A stretch of DNA of 29,934 nt from JANLSE01 sp038214135 (GCA_038214135.1 JBBQSD010000066.1:1-29934); one strand, 5' to 3'; counted from the first letter of the stretch, positions 7,464 to 15,598 are shown. A program made the numbers and translations. Notes: generated from the sequence alone by a model not told the origin.

Positions 7464-8267
7464 CTATCCATGTATCGCCGTATTGCCGCGAATATGGCAT
7501 AACAAATACCCAAGCAAAATGATTGATGGGCGATCAACGTGTTGTGTCTGGCTGCCATCGCTCAGGCCAAGTTTCGCATACAGATCGCTGCGATATTCAT
7601 CCATGGTACTGCGCTTCACATGCATACGTTCGGCAGCAACAGTTGGAAGCAGGGCTATCAGGCGAATAATTGCCCGCTCGCGAGCAGAAAGCTCGATCTC
7701 CTGCATTCGCTGTGCAACAATAACAACCAGATCGCGAAGCTCGGCGGGAAGCGCTTCTAAGAAGCGTTGTTCTGTTGGCGGCATCGTTGGCGGCTGGTGT
7801 GGTACTTCGAGCCATAAGCGGCCTTCAATTGCTGCTCCAACGGCATCGGTAAAATCGGCAGCGATACCGCCTTTGATAACACAGGCCAGGCGAAACCCAA
7901 AACGCTGGATGAGATGCGCTGGATGGGGCAATTGATGCGGGTATGCCGTCCAGATCACTAATGCAGCCTGGGGATGCGTTCGATGCATGGTATCAAGCAC
8001 ATCGAGTCCTGCTGTACTGGAAAGATCGGCGCGGCGCTGGCCGGATCGCCGAAGGGCAATATCAACAACCGCCAGGTGCAACGAGCCATCTTCGATCAAG
8101 GCCAGCGCATGATCAAGGGTTTCTGCACACAGAACCTCAAAGCCCAGATCGGCCAGTGCAGCGGCAGCACCAGCAAGAGCATACGGATTATCCTCTGCTA
8201 TGAGGGCGCGGCGTTGTGCGGATATACCTGGCTGCATGGGGAAACCTAACAATTGCTTGTATTCCAT
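7464..8267 (-). CDS. Two-component response regulator (divergent NarL/LuxR type)
   Basis: A 267-residue regulator. The receiver domain (about 20-140) has the acidic pair Glu-25/Asp-26, phospho-acceptor Asp-69 in VVDIAL, Thr-107 in IWTAY and Lys-132 in VIKGG, so it can be phosphorylated. A linker (145-190) leads to a LuxR-like helix-turn-helix (about 192-236): ELSARERAI, then VAAERMHVKRSTMDEYRSDLYAKLGL. This domain is atypical, since the usual G-x-S/T-N-K-E-I stretch is replaced. It is the first gene of the pair and should receive phosphate from the kinase downstream. Two starts are plausible: the ATG at 8267, six bases after a TGATATATT extended -10 (leaderless), or the ATG at 8237 with a weak AGG. 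I chose 8267 because the same promoter-to-ATG layout recurs at the M14 gene. Targets are not evident; the divergent XRE gene is a candidate. Confidence 0.88.
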   Translation of the reverse strand: MEYKQLLGFPMQPGISAQRRALIAEDNPYALAGAAAALADLGFEVLCAETLDHALALIEDGSLHLAVVDIALRRSGQRRADLSSTAGLDVLDTMHRTHPQAALVIWTAYPHQLPHPAHLIQRFGFRLACVIKGGIAADFTDAVGAAIEGRLWLEVPHQPPTMPPTEQRFLEALPAELRDLVVIVAQRMQEIELSARERAIIRLIALLPTVAAERMHVKRSTMDEYRSDLYAKLGLSDGSQTQHVDRPSIILLGYLLCHIRGNTAIHG

Positions 8268-8282
8268 ATTGACAATATATCA
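8268..8282 (-). promoter_or_regulatory. Extended -10 promoter of the response regulator/kinase operon
   Basis: On the minus strand, TGATATATT ends six bases before the ATG at 8267, with no ribosome binding site in between. No convincing -35 was found, as expected for an extended -10 promoter. Confidence 0.45.
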
Positions 8283-8418
8283 TAGCAGAACCCAACAATC
8301 TATGCTATCGCAACCCAGATATCTAGGTAGATGAGAGCAGCGCTACAAGCTAGAGTAGAAACAGCGAAAACACAGTAGCCAATTGCCAATTGATCACTGA
8401 TCAGAGATTACTCACCAT

Positions 8419-8667
8419 ATGAATGCCAACCAGCAATTTTCCAATCTGCTCCAACACTGGCTCACAAAACGTAATCTGAGCGCTGCTGAACTAGCACGGC
8501 GGCTTGGCGTCAATCGTAGCACGGTGAGCCGCTGGCAGAGCGGCGAAATTCTGCCGGATAGGGATACGGCGCGGCAGATTGCCGATCTATTGGTGCTTGG
8601 TGGGACAGAACGACGTACATTCTTGCTTGTGTGGCTGGGCGAAAGCGAACCCATGCAAGACATGTAA
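8419..8667 (+). CDS. Small XRE-family helix-turn-helix regulator
   Basis: An 82-residue protein that is essentially a single Cro/CI-type DNA-binding domain. Helix 2-turn-helix 3 is clear at about 22-44 (SAAELARRLGVNRSTVSRWQ), followed by SGEILPDRDTARQIADLL, the usual XRE continuation. There is no effector domain. It is transcribed divergently from the response regulator. No Shine-Dalgarno sequence precedes the ATG at 8419. Two TGATCA hexamers one base apart (8391-8396 and 8398-8403) lie just upstream and could be an operator for autoregulation, though each is a self-palindrome that occurs often by chance. It may control the zinc-ribbon genes 130 nt downstream; that is inference from position only. 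Confidence 0.85.
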   Translation: MNANQQFSNLLQHWLTKRNLSAAELARRLGVNRSTVSRWQSGEILPDRDTARQIADLLVLGGTERRTFLLVWLGESEPMQDM

Positions 8668-8796
8668 AGATTGTTATTGCATTGATCAGCGATGTTGCAC
8701 ACAGCGCAACACGCAGACAGTAGGATAACAGGCAGAAGATCTGTTGTTTACTGAGGAACAGCGCAGGGCATTTCCTGATTTCATAAGGAGTAACGC

Positions 8797-9312
8797 ATGA
8801 CAGCCTGGTTTTGCCCACAATGCGGACAACAAAATATGGCCGAGCGCCAAATCTGCAAGGGATGTAGCTTTCGGCTCAGCAGTATTCCCCAACAAAGCCA
8901 CACATCTGCATCCACCGCTAGCCGCCCAAGCGCAGCAATTCCAATTGCTCGCGAAGACACTGATAGTGCAATTATTCGCCAAATTGCCGACTATGAACGA
9001 ATCTCGGGGATTGTATGGATCATTCTGGGTGCCATTCAGACACTGAGCGTTGTTGGGGCAATCGCCGGATTATGGAATATCTATGCTGGCTACACACGCT
9101 TCCAAACCGCGCCGCGCATTCTAGCCCGTGATACAAGTATTCCCGCCGCCTTCGAAGATCTCAGCAGCTACATCGTCATTGGCGTAATCAACTTGGTGTT
9201 AGGAGGAGTGATTGGTGTTATTTTCGTCGGGCTGGATCTGTATATCCGCGACCTAATCCTCAAGAACCGACATCTCTTCACAACGACATCGACAACATCT
9301 GTCTCATCCTGA
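8797..9312 (+). CDS. Zinc-ribbon membrane protein
   Basis: A 171-residue protein. The N-terminus is a zinc ribbon with two CxxC pairs (Cys-6/Cys-9 and Cys-20/Cys-23), then a flexible Ser/Thr-rich linker (27-55), an amphipathic stretch, and two hydrophobic segments at about 68-95 (GIVWIILGAIQTLSVVGAIAG) and 127-152. The ribbon should face the cytoplasm. The ATG has AAGGAG eight bases upstream. It is followed after 15 nt by a second zinc-ribbon membrane protein, so the pair is one operon and the products probably work together. I do not recognise a named family for the membrane part. Proteins of this layout are often found near secretion or envelope functions, but no specific role can be given. 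Confidence 0.82.
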   Translation: MTAWFCPQCGQQNMAERQICKGCSFRLSSIPQQSHTSASTASRPSAAIPIAREDTDSAIIRQIADYERISGIVWIILGAIQTLSVVGAIAGLWNIYAGYTRFQTAPRILARDTSIPAAFEDLSSYIVIGVINLVLGGVIGVIFVGLDLYIRDLILKNRHLFTTTSTTSVSS

Positions 9313-9327
9313 GGAAAGGTTATTCAC

Positions 9328-9867
9328 ATGAGTACATCTAAGTTCTGCTCACAGTGTGGGCACCCCCGATCATTTGTTAACGCCCGCTTTTGCATGAACT
9401 GTGCGCAGGAATTTCCCGAACAGCAATCGGCACGTATCACCACTGAACTACCTGACCTCGAAGAGTTTAGTGCAGCACCAATGGTTTCCGCACCACATAT
9501 GCATCAACACACCTATGCCGCACCAATGAGTGCCAGTGATGAACGCAGATGGGCTATGTTCTGCCATTTGGCATCGCTGATCGGCTGGATCATTCCATTT
9601 GGCGATCTCGTGGCAACACTCGTGATCTGGTTATTCAAGCACGATCAATCAGCCTTTGTCGAGCGACATGGGCGCGAAGCACTCAACTATCAGATCAGCT
9701 TCTACATCTACGCATTAGTTGGAATTGTCCTCGCGTGTGCGTATGTCGGGTTCTTTTTGCTAGCCATACTCGCAATTTTTGATATGGTCGTCATGATTAA
9801 AGCAGCAATTGCGGCAAATCGTGGCGAAGAATACCGTTACCCACTTACAATTCGGCTGATCAGGTAG
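9328..9867 (+). CDS. Zinc-ribbon protein with DUF4870 (Tic20-like) membrane domain
   Basis: A 179-residue protein. A zinc ribbon (Cys-7/Cys-10 and Cys-22/Cys-25) is joined by a linker to a DUF4870-type membrane domain (about 70-179). The family hallmarks are visible: MFCHLASLIGWIIPFGD, then LVIWLFKHDQSAFVERHGREALNYQISF, then a hydrophobic hairpin and a polar end ending in PLTIRLIR. Three or four membrane segments are likely. DUF4870 proteins are distantly related to Tic20; their bacterial role is not established. The start has a GAGGAAAGG ribosome binding site. It overlaps no gene and follows the previous zinc-ribbon gene by 15 nt, so they are co-transcribed; the secreted peptidase gene begins 96 nt later and may belong to the same transcript. 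Confidence 0.87.
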   Translation: MSTSKFCSQCGHPRSFVNARFCMNCAQEFPEQQSARITTELPDLEEFSAAPMVSAPHMHQHTYAAPMSASDERRWAMFCHLASLIGWIIPFGDLVATLVIWLFKHDQSAFVERHGREALNYQISFYIYALVGIVLACAYVGFFLLAILAIFDMVVMIKAAIAANRGEEYRYPLTIRLIR

Positions 9868-9963
9868 AGAAGAAACAGAAATAACAAGGCAGATTCAGTG
9901 TATGGTTTTCCAGCCACTCTTAACGTTACCCTTGAGAGAGCTTTCGTCAATAGGAGTACTACA

Positions 9964-12249
9964 ATGCAACGAGTTCTTATTCGTACACTGGTTTTCATGT
10001 TGATCATCAGTGTTCTCCTATCACCAGGATTATCTGTGCAGGCTGCTGATGGTGGCAATGGGCAAGTCGTTAGTGATCCAACCCTTCCTCCAGGTGCGCA
10101 ACTACTCTCGACCATCAATGGAATGACGATTGCCTTTGTTAAGGAATATAATAAAACCTCAATTTTCCTTCGAATCTGTGCCAATGCTCCTAACTTTCAG
10201 ATGCGTTCTGAAGATGTGGGTCAATGGAGTACTCAGATTTTCAATCGGACTGATACCGCTGGTGGTTGCTCTCCCAGCACAACTTCATGGTGGCGGATGG
10301 TGTATAACATAGACCCCAATACAGGTGAGACCTTTCGGATCTATGCTACTGCCAATGAAACCTGGTTATCCGAAGCTGCTTTCATGCAACGTGCCGCCCG
10401 TACTGATTGTCGTGTGACTGCATATGGGATTGGAAATTGTACACCGGCGAGTCCAACCCCAGTGGTTGTCCCTACGGGATATATCGATGCTCCATCACCA
10501 AATCAGCCAGTCCAAGGGAATCTAGGAGTCGGCGGTTGGGTCATAGATGCTGGCTCTTGGAATGGCACTGGCATCAGTGCGGTTCATATCTACGTTAATA
10601 GCACCTTTGTCGGCGCAGCCACCTATGGGCTCTCACGTAGCGATGTTGCGAATGCATACGGCGATTCGCGCTTTACTAATTCAGGGTATAACCTGACATT
10701 TAATACTGGTTCACTGCCCAATGGCCCGGCAACGCTCAAAGTAGGGTATCAAAGTACCTTGAATGGGCAGTGGTATTGGCTGGAAATTCCCATCACCATC
10801 AATAATACGGTGGCAGATGCACCACCAAATACCCCAAACCAACTCAGCCCGGCCAATGGGAATACAACGACTAATCGGTCTCTAACGATGACCTGGCAGG
10901 ATACTGGTGACCCCGATAATGGGCCACGTAATTATCGTGATTTTAACATTGCTATTCGTAAATCCGATGGTTCGTGGAACCAGAATAGCGGTTGGCAAAC
11001 AGCAACAAGCTGGACGGTTACAGTACCATCGGATGGCACATACTATTGGAAAGTACAATCTGGAGATGGTGCATTAGCAAGTCAATGGTCATCAGAATGG
11101 AGTATGATTGTTACTACTCCTGCATCGGTAGGTAAGACTCTGGATGTACGTTATGTTGATCAGGTATACGTTCAGCAAGTTCCTGAAAATGGGTACTGGA
11201 ACCATTGTGGCCCATCTTCTGTAGCAATGGTTTTGTATTATGAGGGCAAAGAACAGCGCGATGTGCTGTTTAATCGCCAAGCAACCCTTGATTTGATTTG
11301 TGGAGTAAAGCCAAAATGTAGTGGCGGCGCAAGTCAAGGGATGATCGTAAACACATTTAAGCAGCGTGGTCTGCAGGTGAAGCAGATTATCTGGAATCCA
11401 AGCTTGAATAATCTGAAGCAGAGTATCGATAGCGGACACCCGGTATTGATGAGTATTCAGCAAGCCGACCATATTGTGGTTGCAGTGGGCTATGATATTA
11501 ATACTAATACAATCCTGATTAATGATCCGTTTGGTGGCAAGAACTGGTGGATACCTATATCTACCAGCCAGCGGAATGATGTCATTAATGGTAAATATAT
11601 TAGTAAACCAGCAACACCACAGCTAAAAGGCAAGAATGTTTCATATAGCTATGGTGCTGGCAAGGAATTAAGTGGGGGCTATGCGATAATCCTCAATGGG
11701 CCTTCACCTGTGCTTCAAGCGCTCATTACATCAATCAGTCGGAGCAGTGGCGGTGTGCTGAACGGCTCCGGCATAAATATCAACTTCCCAACAGTTGCAA
11801 ATACGCAGGTATCGCCAATGGCCGATACCGGTTTGAATGTCACATATAATCCACAATTGATACCAACCCACAGCACTGATGGATATGCAGCTTCGATTGT
11901 GGCGTTCCAACTGGATGCCACGGATAGCAATGGTCAATCAGTAGCGCAGTATGATCGTCCATTTTCCATAACAGTCGATCTTGATCCGCAGGTGGTAGAT
12001 AACCTGGGTATATCCGGAGGGGTGACTTCAGCAGATTCGAGTAGTGTTACTTCATCTATATCTTCACCACCAATTGCATCGTTGTTGACGCTAGCAGCTT
12101 GGGATAACACGGCGCAACAATGGGTGTTGCTCCCATCAACCGTAGACTTGGTCAATCATAAGATCACAGCACAGACCAACCAGTTTACTGAATTTGCGGT
12201 GCTGGTAAAAAATAATCACAGCGTATTTTTACCTGTAATCAAGAATTGA
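9964..12249 (+). CDS. Large secreted C39-like cysteine peptidase with Ig/Fn3-type modules
   Basis: A 761-residue secreted protein. A signal peptide (1-27, ending VQAA) is followed by an unassigned domain (30-165) with paired cysteines, a short Pro/Thr linker, a beta module (172-280, GGWVIDAGSWNG), a fibronectin-III-like module (288-385, with YYWKVQ), a Peptidase_C39_2-type domain (395-540) and a C-terminal beta region. The catalytic triad is visible as Cys-415 in NHCGPSS, His-503 in ADHIVVAVGYD and Asp-521 in INDPFG. It ends in VFLPVIKN, a hydrophobic-LP tail that I associate with secreted Chloroflexota proteins. I start at 9964 because that ATG has AGGAG seven bases upstream and opens a proper signal peptide; the frame extends upstream to 9898. 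By eye it is more AT-rich than neighbouring genes. Substrate unknown; C39-like domains of this type are usually not linked to a transporter. Confidence 0.87.
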   Translation: MQRVLIRTLVFMLIISVLLSPGLSVQAADGGNGQVVSDPTLPPGAQLLSTINGMTIAFVKEYNKTSIFLRICANAPNFQMRSEDVGQWSTQIFNRTDTAGGCSPSTTSWWRMVYNIDPNTGETFRIYATANETWLSEAAFMQRAARTDCRVTAYGIGNCTPASPTPVVVPTGYIDAPSPNQPVQGNLGVGGWVIDAGSWNGTGISAVHIYVNSTFVGAATYGLSRSDVANAYGDSRFTNSGYNLTFNTGSLPNGPATLKVGYQSTLNGQWYWLEIPITINNTVADAPPNTPNQLSPANGNTTTNRSLTMTWQDTGDPDNGPRNYRDFNIAIRKSDGSWNQNSGWQTATSWTVTVPSDGTYYWKVQSGDGALASQWSSEWSMIVTTPASVGKTLDVRYVDQVYVQQVPENGYWNHCGPSSVAMVLYYEGKEQRDVLFNRQATLDLICGVKPKCSGGASQGMIVNTFKQRGLQVKQIIWNPSLNNLKQSIDSGHPVLMSIQQADHIVVAVGYDINTNTILINDPFGGKNWWIPISTSQRNDVINGKYISKPATPQLKGKNVSYSYGAGKELSGGYAIILNGPSPVLQALITSISRSSGGVLNGSGININFPTVANTQVSPMADTGLNVTYNPQLIPTHSTDGYAASIVAFQLDATDSNGQSVAQYDRPFSITVDLDPQVVDNLGISGGVTSADSSSVTSSISSPPIASLLTLAAWDNTAQQWVLLPSTVDLVNHKITAQTNQFTEFAVLVKNNHSVFLPVIKN

Positions 12250-12332
12250 TGGTCAGACTCTCATTCTCCATCTTACGATCTTTAGTATAATTCCGTTCAT
12301 ACAATAGCACCTGCCTCACCGCAAAACCCCAA

Positions 12333-12365
12333 GCCAGCACCATGATTTTGGATCCTGGTGCTGGC
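12333..12365 (+). terminator. Hairpin downstream of the C39-like peptidase gene
   Basis: A perfect 10-bp inverted repeat with a 13-nt loop, 84 nt after the peptidase stop codon. It is the best candidate for ending that transcript, but it has no U-tract and so may act only as an mRNA 3'-end barrier. Confidence 0.4.
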
Positions 12366-12557
12366 CTGCCTGTTGGGTGACTCGAAAATAGTACGTCTCT
12401 ACGCTTACGTCCTGATTCGGCTGGTTTTACTGTGTATCGGTGGGCTTGGTTCGCTGTGGATCATGATCGAATAGGCAATGGAATTACATTGGGCGTAGCA
12501 GCCCAACAGATGTAAGCGCGTCTCACCACTGAAGCTGCTGCATCCGTACCCAGTTTG

Positions 12558-12576
12558 GGCGAACACAAGGTTCGCC
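12558..12576. repeat. GGCGAAC...GTTCGCC dispersed hairpin repeat
   Basis: A 7-bp inverted repeat with loop ACAAG. The sequence GGCGAACACAAGGTTCGCC resembles a short repeat found in many environmental bacterial genomes. It carries no gene. Confidence 0.5.
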
Positions 12577-12631
12577 GCTACGGGGTTCTGGGTTCACCTA
12601 GTCACTTAGCCACTCGGTCACTCGGTCAGGG

Positions 12632-12651
12632 TATTCTGCCTCCTGACTCCT
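12632..12651 (-). repeat. GGAGTCA-type short repeat, inverted copy
   Basis: The reverse complement reads AGGAGTCAGGAGGCAGAAT, matching the repeats at 3551-3573, 19023-19052 and 22959-22987. It ends just before the stop codon of the isomerase-like gene. Confidence 0.55.
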
Positions 12652-12656
12652 CGGCT

Positions 12657-13655
12657 CTAGCTCTTCTGGAATGCCGCATCGAAGGCGACATTGCTGGCTG
12701 GGAAGTCGTTCTTCTTGACCAATGCGCAGGCTTCGGTTGCGCCGAACTCACGATCCATCCCTGAATCCTCCCACTCAACCGAGAGTGGACCTTGGTAGCC
12801 GATCCGTGTCAGCGTGCGGAAGATCGGATCCCATTTTGCATCACCATGGCCAGGCGAGACAAAATCCCAGCCACGCCGCGGATCGCCAAAGTTGAGATGT
12901 GAACCCAGAATGCTGTTGCGGCCATTCACATTCACCCGGCTATCCTTGACATGCACATGATAGATTCGATCAGCGAATGCCGAAATAAACTCGACTGGAT
13001 CAAGGAATTGGTGAATCAGGTGGCTTGGATCGAAGTTGATGCCAAATGCTGGCCGATTGCCAATCGCCGCCAGCGTCTTCTGCGTGGTCGGGATGTCATA
13101 GGCGATCTCGGTGGGGTGAACTTCCAGGGCGAATTTGACGCCAACTTCATCAAACACATCCAAGATTGGGTTCCAGCGTGCGGCGAAATCCTGGTAGCCA
13201 GCCTCGATCATTGCTGGGTCATTGGGTGGGAAGGAATAGATCAGATGCCAGATCGATGAGCCAGTAAAGCCATTCACGACCTTCACACCAAAGGCGGCAG
13301 CGGCCCGAGCCGTATTCTTGATCTCCTCAGCGGCCCGTTGGCGCACACCCTCTGGATCGCCATCGCCCCATACATGCGGCGGAACAATGCCCTTATGTCG
13401 CGCATCGATATTATCGCAAACGGCCTGACCAACGAGGTGGTTGCTGATTGCCAGGTACTGCAGCCCATTCGCCTCCAGCAGTTCGCGCTTCTCACGAACA
13501 TATTTGTCCGACTCGAGCGCCTCGCTGACATTAAAATGATCGCCCCAACATGCCAATTCTAACCCATCGTACCCAAAGCTCTTGGCCTTTGGTGCCAATG
13601 TCGTAAGTGGCAGATCGGCCCACTGGCCGGTGAATAATGTTACTGGACGTGCCAT
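12657..13655 (-). CDS. Sugar phosphate isomerase/epimerase-family protein (TIM barrel)
   Basis: A 332-residue cytoplasmic enzyme of the xylose isomerase-like/AP endonuclease 2 TIM-barrel family. The usual metal ligands are seen in order: Glu-178 in ALEVHPTE, Asp-209 in INFDPSHL, a His in YHVHVKD (233-238) and Glu-294 in SVEWEDSG, so a divalent-metal isomerase, epimerase or dehydratase is expected. The strong match to this family starts at MARPVTLFTGQW, whose ATG (13655) has AAGGAG eight bases upstream; an upstream extension is open but unlike the family. It lies downstream of, and in the same direction as, the Gfo/Idh/MocA gene, a pairing common in inositol and sugar-oxidation pathways (keto-sugar formation followed by isomerisation). 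The 267-nt gap filled with repeats suggests they may be partly uncoupled. The exact substrate cannot be told. Confidence 0.88.
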   Translation of the reverse strand: MARPVTLFTGQWADLPLTTLAPKAKSFGYDGLELACWGDHFNVSEALESDKYVREKRELLEANGLQYLAISNHLVGQAVCDNIDARHKGIVPPHVWGDGDPEGVRQRAAEEIKNTARAAAAFGVKVVNGFTGSSIWHLIYSFPPNDPAMIEAGYQDFAARWNPILDVFDEVGVKFALEVHPTEIAYDIPTTQKTLAAIGNRPAFGINFDPSHLIHQFLDPVEFISAFADRIYHVHVKDSRVNVNGRNSILGSHLNFGDPRRGWDFVSPGHGDAKWDPIFRTLTRIGYQGPLSVEWEDSGMDREFGATEACALVKKNDFPASNVAFDAAFQKS

Positions 13656-13752
13656 GAGAGAACTCCTTTGCATCAAAATATTTCTTGCCATGTCCTTCGC
13701 CGCGCTCAGGGTACAGTACCTATACGTTATGTAGAGCAATAGCACTGTGTTG

Positions 13753-13912
13753 CCCCTCATCCCCCTGGCCTTTCAGGTGAAGGGTTTTCTCAGACCGTTG
13801 CTCATTCCCCCTCTCCCCCAGCCCCTCCCCCACAGGTGGGGAGGGCTGCAAAGGGTGTGCAAGAGGTCAATTTCCCCTCTCCCTTAGTGGGAGCGGGGTT
13901 GGGGTGAGGGCA
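13753..13912. repeat. Cluster of three GC-rich REP-like repeats
   Basis: Three degenerate copies lie in a row at about 13753-13785, 13806-13850 and 13873-13910. Each starts with CCCCTC and has a palindromic core (for example CTCCCCCACAGGTGGGGAG in the second). They are related to the copy at 2107-2160. They fill the space between the dehydrogenase stop and the isomerase start. Confidence 0.65.
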
Positions 13913-13922
13913 AGAGCCAACC

Positions 13923-15092
13923 CTATTCGGAATAATCTGGTTCGACCCACTGTTTGCTACTGGCCGATGCCTCGATGGCATCAAGAACGGATTGGCAGCG
14001 TAACCCATCCTCAAAGGTCGGGTCGGGCGATTTGCCGACCGCAATGCCACTCAGCAGATCCATCACGCCATGGGTGAATGTATGCTCCCAGCCAATGATA
14101 TGGCCGGCTGGCCACCAGGCACCGACATACTTATGCGCGCCGCCATTGGTCACCAGCACATTGCGGAAACCCTCAACATCGGATTGGCCATCCTCAAGCA
14201 ACACATTCAGCTCGTTCATGCGCTCCAGGTTGAACGAAATGCTGCCCTTGCTGCCATTGATCTCGAATGAATTATAGTTCGCCCGGCCCTTGGCAAAGCG
14301 CGTCACCTCAAAGGTGCCGACCGCCCCATTCGCAAAGCGGGTCAGAAACAACGCCGCATCATCGACAGTGACCTCACCAAATTCCTGGCCGGCTGTTGCA
14401 CCCAGGCCAGCATCACTGGCCGCCTGAATTGGCCGCTGCTTGATAAACGTCTCGGTCATGCCGGTTACTTCGGTGATTTCGCCAACCAGCATGCGTGCCA
14501 GATCGATGATATGTGCGCCCAGATCGCCAAGCGTTCCAGCACCGGCAATATCCTTCTGCAGCCGCCAAACAAGCGGGAAGTTTGGATCCATGATCCAATC
14601 CTGCAGATACACAGCCCGCCAGTGGTAGATCTTGCCCAGCCGACCCGATTCGATCAAGGATTTGGCCAGTTGAATCGCTGGGACGCGCCGATAGTTAAAG
14701 TTAACCATCCCAACAACATTATTTTTGCGAACCGCCGCTAGCATCAAGCGCGCTTCTGCAAGCGTATTGGCCAATGGCTTCTCACAGAAAACATGCTTGC
14801 CGTTTTCGGCTGCGGCAATCGCAATCGCAGCATGGCTATCGCCAGGCGTTGAGACATCAATCAGGCCAATATCAGAGCGCGCAACCAACTTCTTCCAATC
14901 CGTCTCATAGCCTTGCCATCCGAATTGCTCGGCTGCTGCTTTGACGCCAGCTTCATCACGTCCGCACAATGCCTTCATCTCGGGCTTGAGCGCCAGATTG
15001 GGGAAGAAACTTGCGACTTGACGGTACGCATTCGAGTGCGATTTACCCATGAATTTGTACCCAACCAGACCGACACCAATGGTGTTGCTCAT
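13923..15092 (-). CDS. Gfo/Idh/MocA-family NAD(P)-dependent oxidoreductase
   Basis: A 389-residue dehydrogenase. The N-terminal Rossmann fold has the nucleotide-binding turn GVGLVGYKFMG (residues 6-16), an acidic/polar second-strand region, and the family signature CEKPLAN with Glu-104, Lys-105 and Pro-106. The C-terminal alpha/beta domain carries DLGAHIID with His-194, the usual catalytic position. Such enzymes oxidise a sugar or inositol hydroxyl with NAD(P). Two adjacent ATGs precede the coding sequence (15095 and 15092); AGGAGG lies 3 nt from the first and 6 nt from the second, so the second is preferred. It follows the VOC gene by 10 nt in one operon, and the isomerase-like gene lies downstream. 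Substrate is unknown; a keto-sugar route with the isomerase is a reasonable guess. Confidence 0.92.
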   Translation of the reverse strand: MSNTIGVGLVGYKFMGKSHSNAYRQVASFFPNLALKPEMKALCGRDEAGVKAAAEQFGWQGYETDWKKLVARSDIGLIDVSTPGDSHAAIAIAAAENGKHVFCEKPLANTLAEARLMLAAVRKNNVVGMVNFNYRRVPAIQLAKSLIESGRLGKIYHWRAVYLQDWIMDPNFPLVWRLQKDIAGAGTLGDLGAHIIDLARMLVGEITEVTGMTETFIKQRPIQAASDAGLGATAGQEFGEVTVDDAALFLTRFANGAVGTFEVTRFAKGRANYNSFEINGSKGSISFNLERMNELNVLLEDGQSDVEGFRNVLVTNGGAHKYVGAWWPAGHIIGWEHTFTHGVMDLLSGIAVGKSPDPTFEDGLRCQSVLDAIEASASSKQWVEPDYSE

Positions 15093-15102
15093 CATAAACC
15101 TC

Positions 15103-15501
15103 CTATGAAGCAGGGGCGTCTTGCGCCAGCAAATAGTCAGCAATAATCGTCGTAAACTCAATACTATTGCCAAATGGATCACGACAGAAGAAGCGTGGCC
15201 GCCCAGGAACAGGGGTTGTCTCTGTAGGCGTGTAGCCCCCGGCAATCAGCCGAGCACGCAATGCTTCCAGATCATCGACTTCCATACAGAAGTGCCGTCC
15301 AGAGGAATCGGATACTGGCTCTTCGGCAAACAGATGCAATTCTGTTGTGCCAAGGCGATACCATACAAGATCGAGATGGCGGATCGAATGCGGCGGCGGA
15401 ACTTCCTCAAGGCCAAGGATATTGCCATAGAAGCTGCGGGCCTGATCAGCGCTGCCGGGTGGGCGAGGAATGCTGACGTGCTGGACACGAGGTCGGCTCA
15501 T
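15103..15501 (-). CDS. VOC (glyoxalase/bleomycin resistance)-family protein
   Basis: A 132-residue single-domain VOC protein with two beta-alpha-beta-beta-beta halves. Candidate metal ligands at family positions are His-8 (VQHVSI), a residue in the TELHLF strand, His-70 (GRHFCMEV) and Glu-116 (GNSIEF). The motif FCRDPFGNSIEF is typical. Function ranges from glyoxalase or dioxygenase-like chemistry to small-molecule binding and is not decided here. Start: two ATGs in a row (15504 and 15501) follow CAGGAG; the second has the better 6-nt spacing, and the conserved fold starts right after it. It heads the operon with the dehydrogenase and has its own promoter at 15599-15627, giving a leader of about 90 nt. 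Confidence 0.87.
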   Translation of the reverse strand: MSRPRVQHVSIPRPPGSADQARSFYGNILGLEEVPPPHSIRHLDLVWYRLGTTELHLFAEEPVSDSSGRHFCMEVDDLEALRARLIAGGYTPTETTPVPGRPRFFCRDPFGNSIEFTTIIADYLLAQDAPAS

Positions 15502-15598
15502 CATATGCTCCTGCATCATAGCAGTACCAGCCGACCACACAACGGTGCGGGTCGGCACGAGACCGATGGCGTTGGTACGCGTCAAAATGCCAGAACGG

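Larger units (their letters stand above)
12250..12656. other. Gene-free 407-nt region with hairpin and repeats
   Basis: No convincing gene. It holds a perfect 10-bp hairpin, GCCAGCACCA (12333-12342) with TGGTGCTGGC (12356-12365), without a following U-tract; a GGCGAAC/GTTCGCC dispersed repeat (12558-12576); direct CTCGGTCA units near 12613-12629; and an inverted GGAGTCA-type repeat (12632-12651). A 38-codon hydrophobic frame (GTG 12358 to TAG 12474) is noted but unsupported. A TATAAT at about 12285 lacks a good -35. Confidence 0.6.

Noticed and set aside
8391..8403. Two TGATCA sites before the XRE gene as an operator
   Set aside because: TGATCA is a self-palindrome and GATC is frequent throughout this window, so two close copies are weak evidence. 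It is mentioned only in the gene entry.
12285..12295. TATAAT as promoter of a small RNA
   Set aside because: No -35 at a proper distance and no defined transcript end.
12358..12474. A 38-codon hydrophobic frame starting with GTG in the gap after the peptidase gene
   Set aside because: It encodes a plausible single membrane helix but has no ribosome binding site, overlaps a hairpin and cannot be supported by sequence alone.
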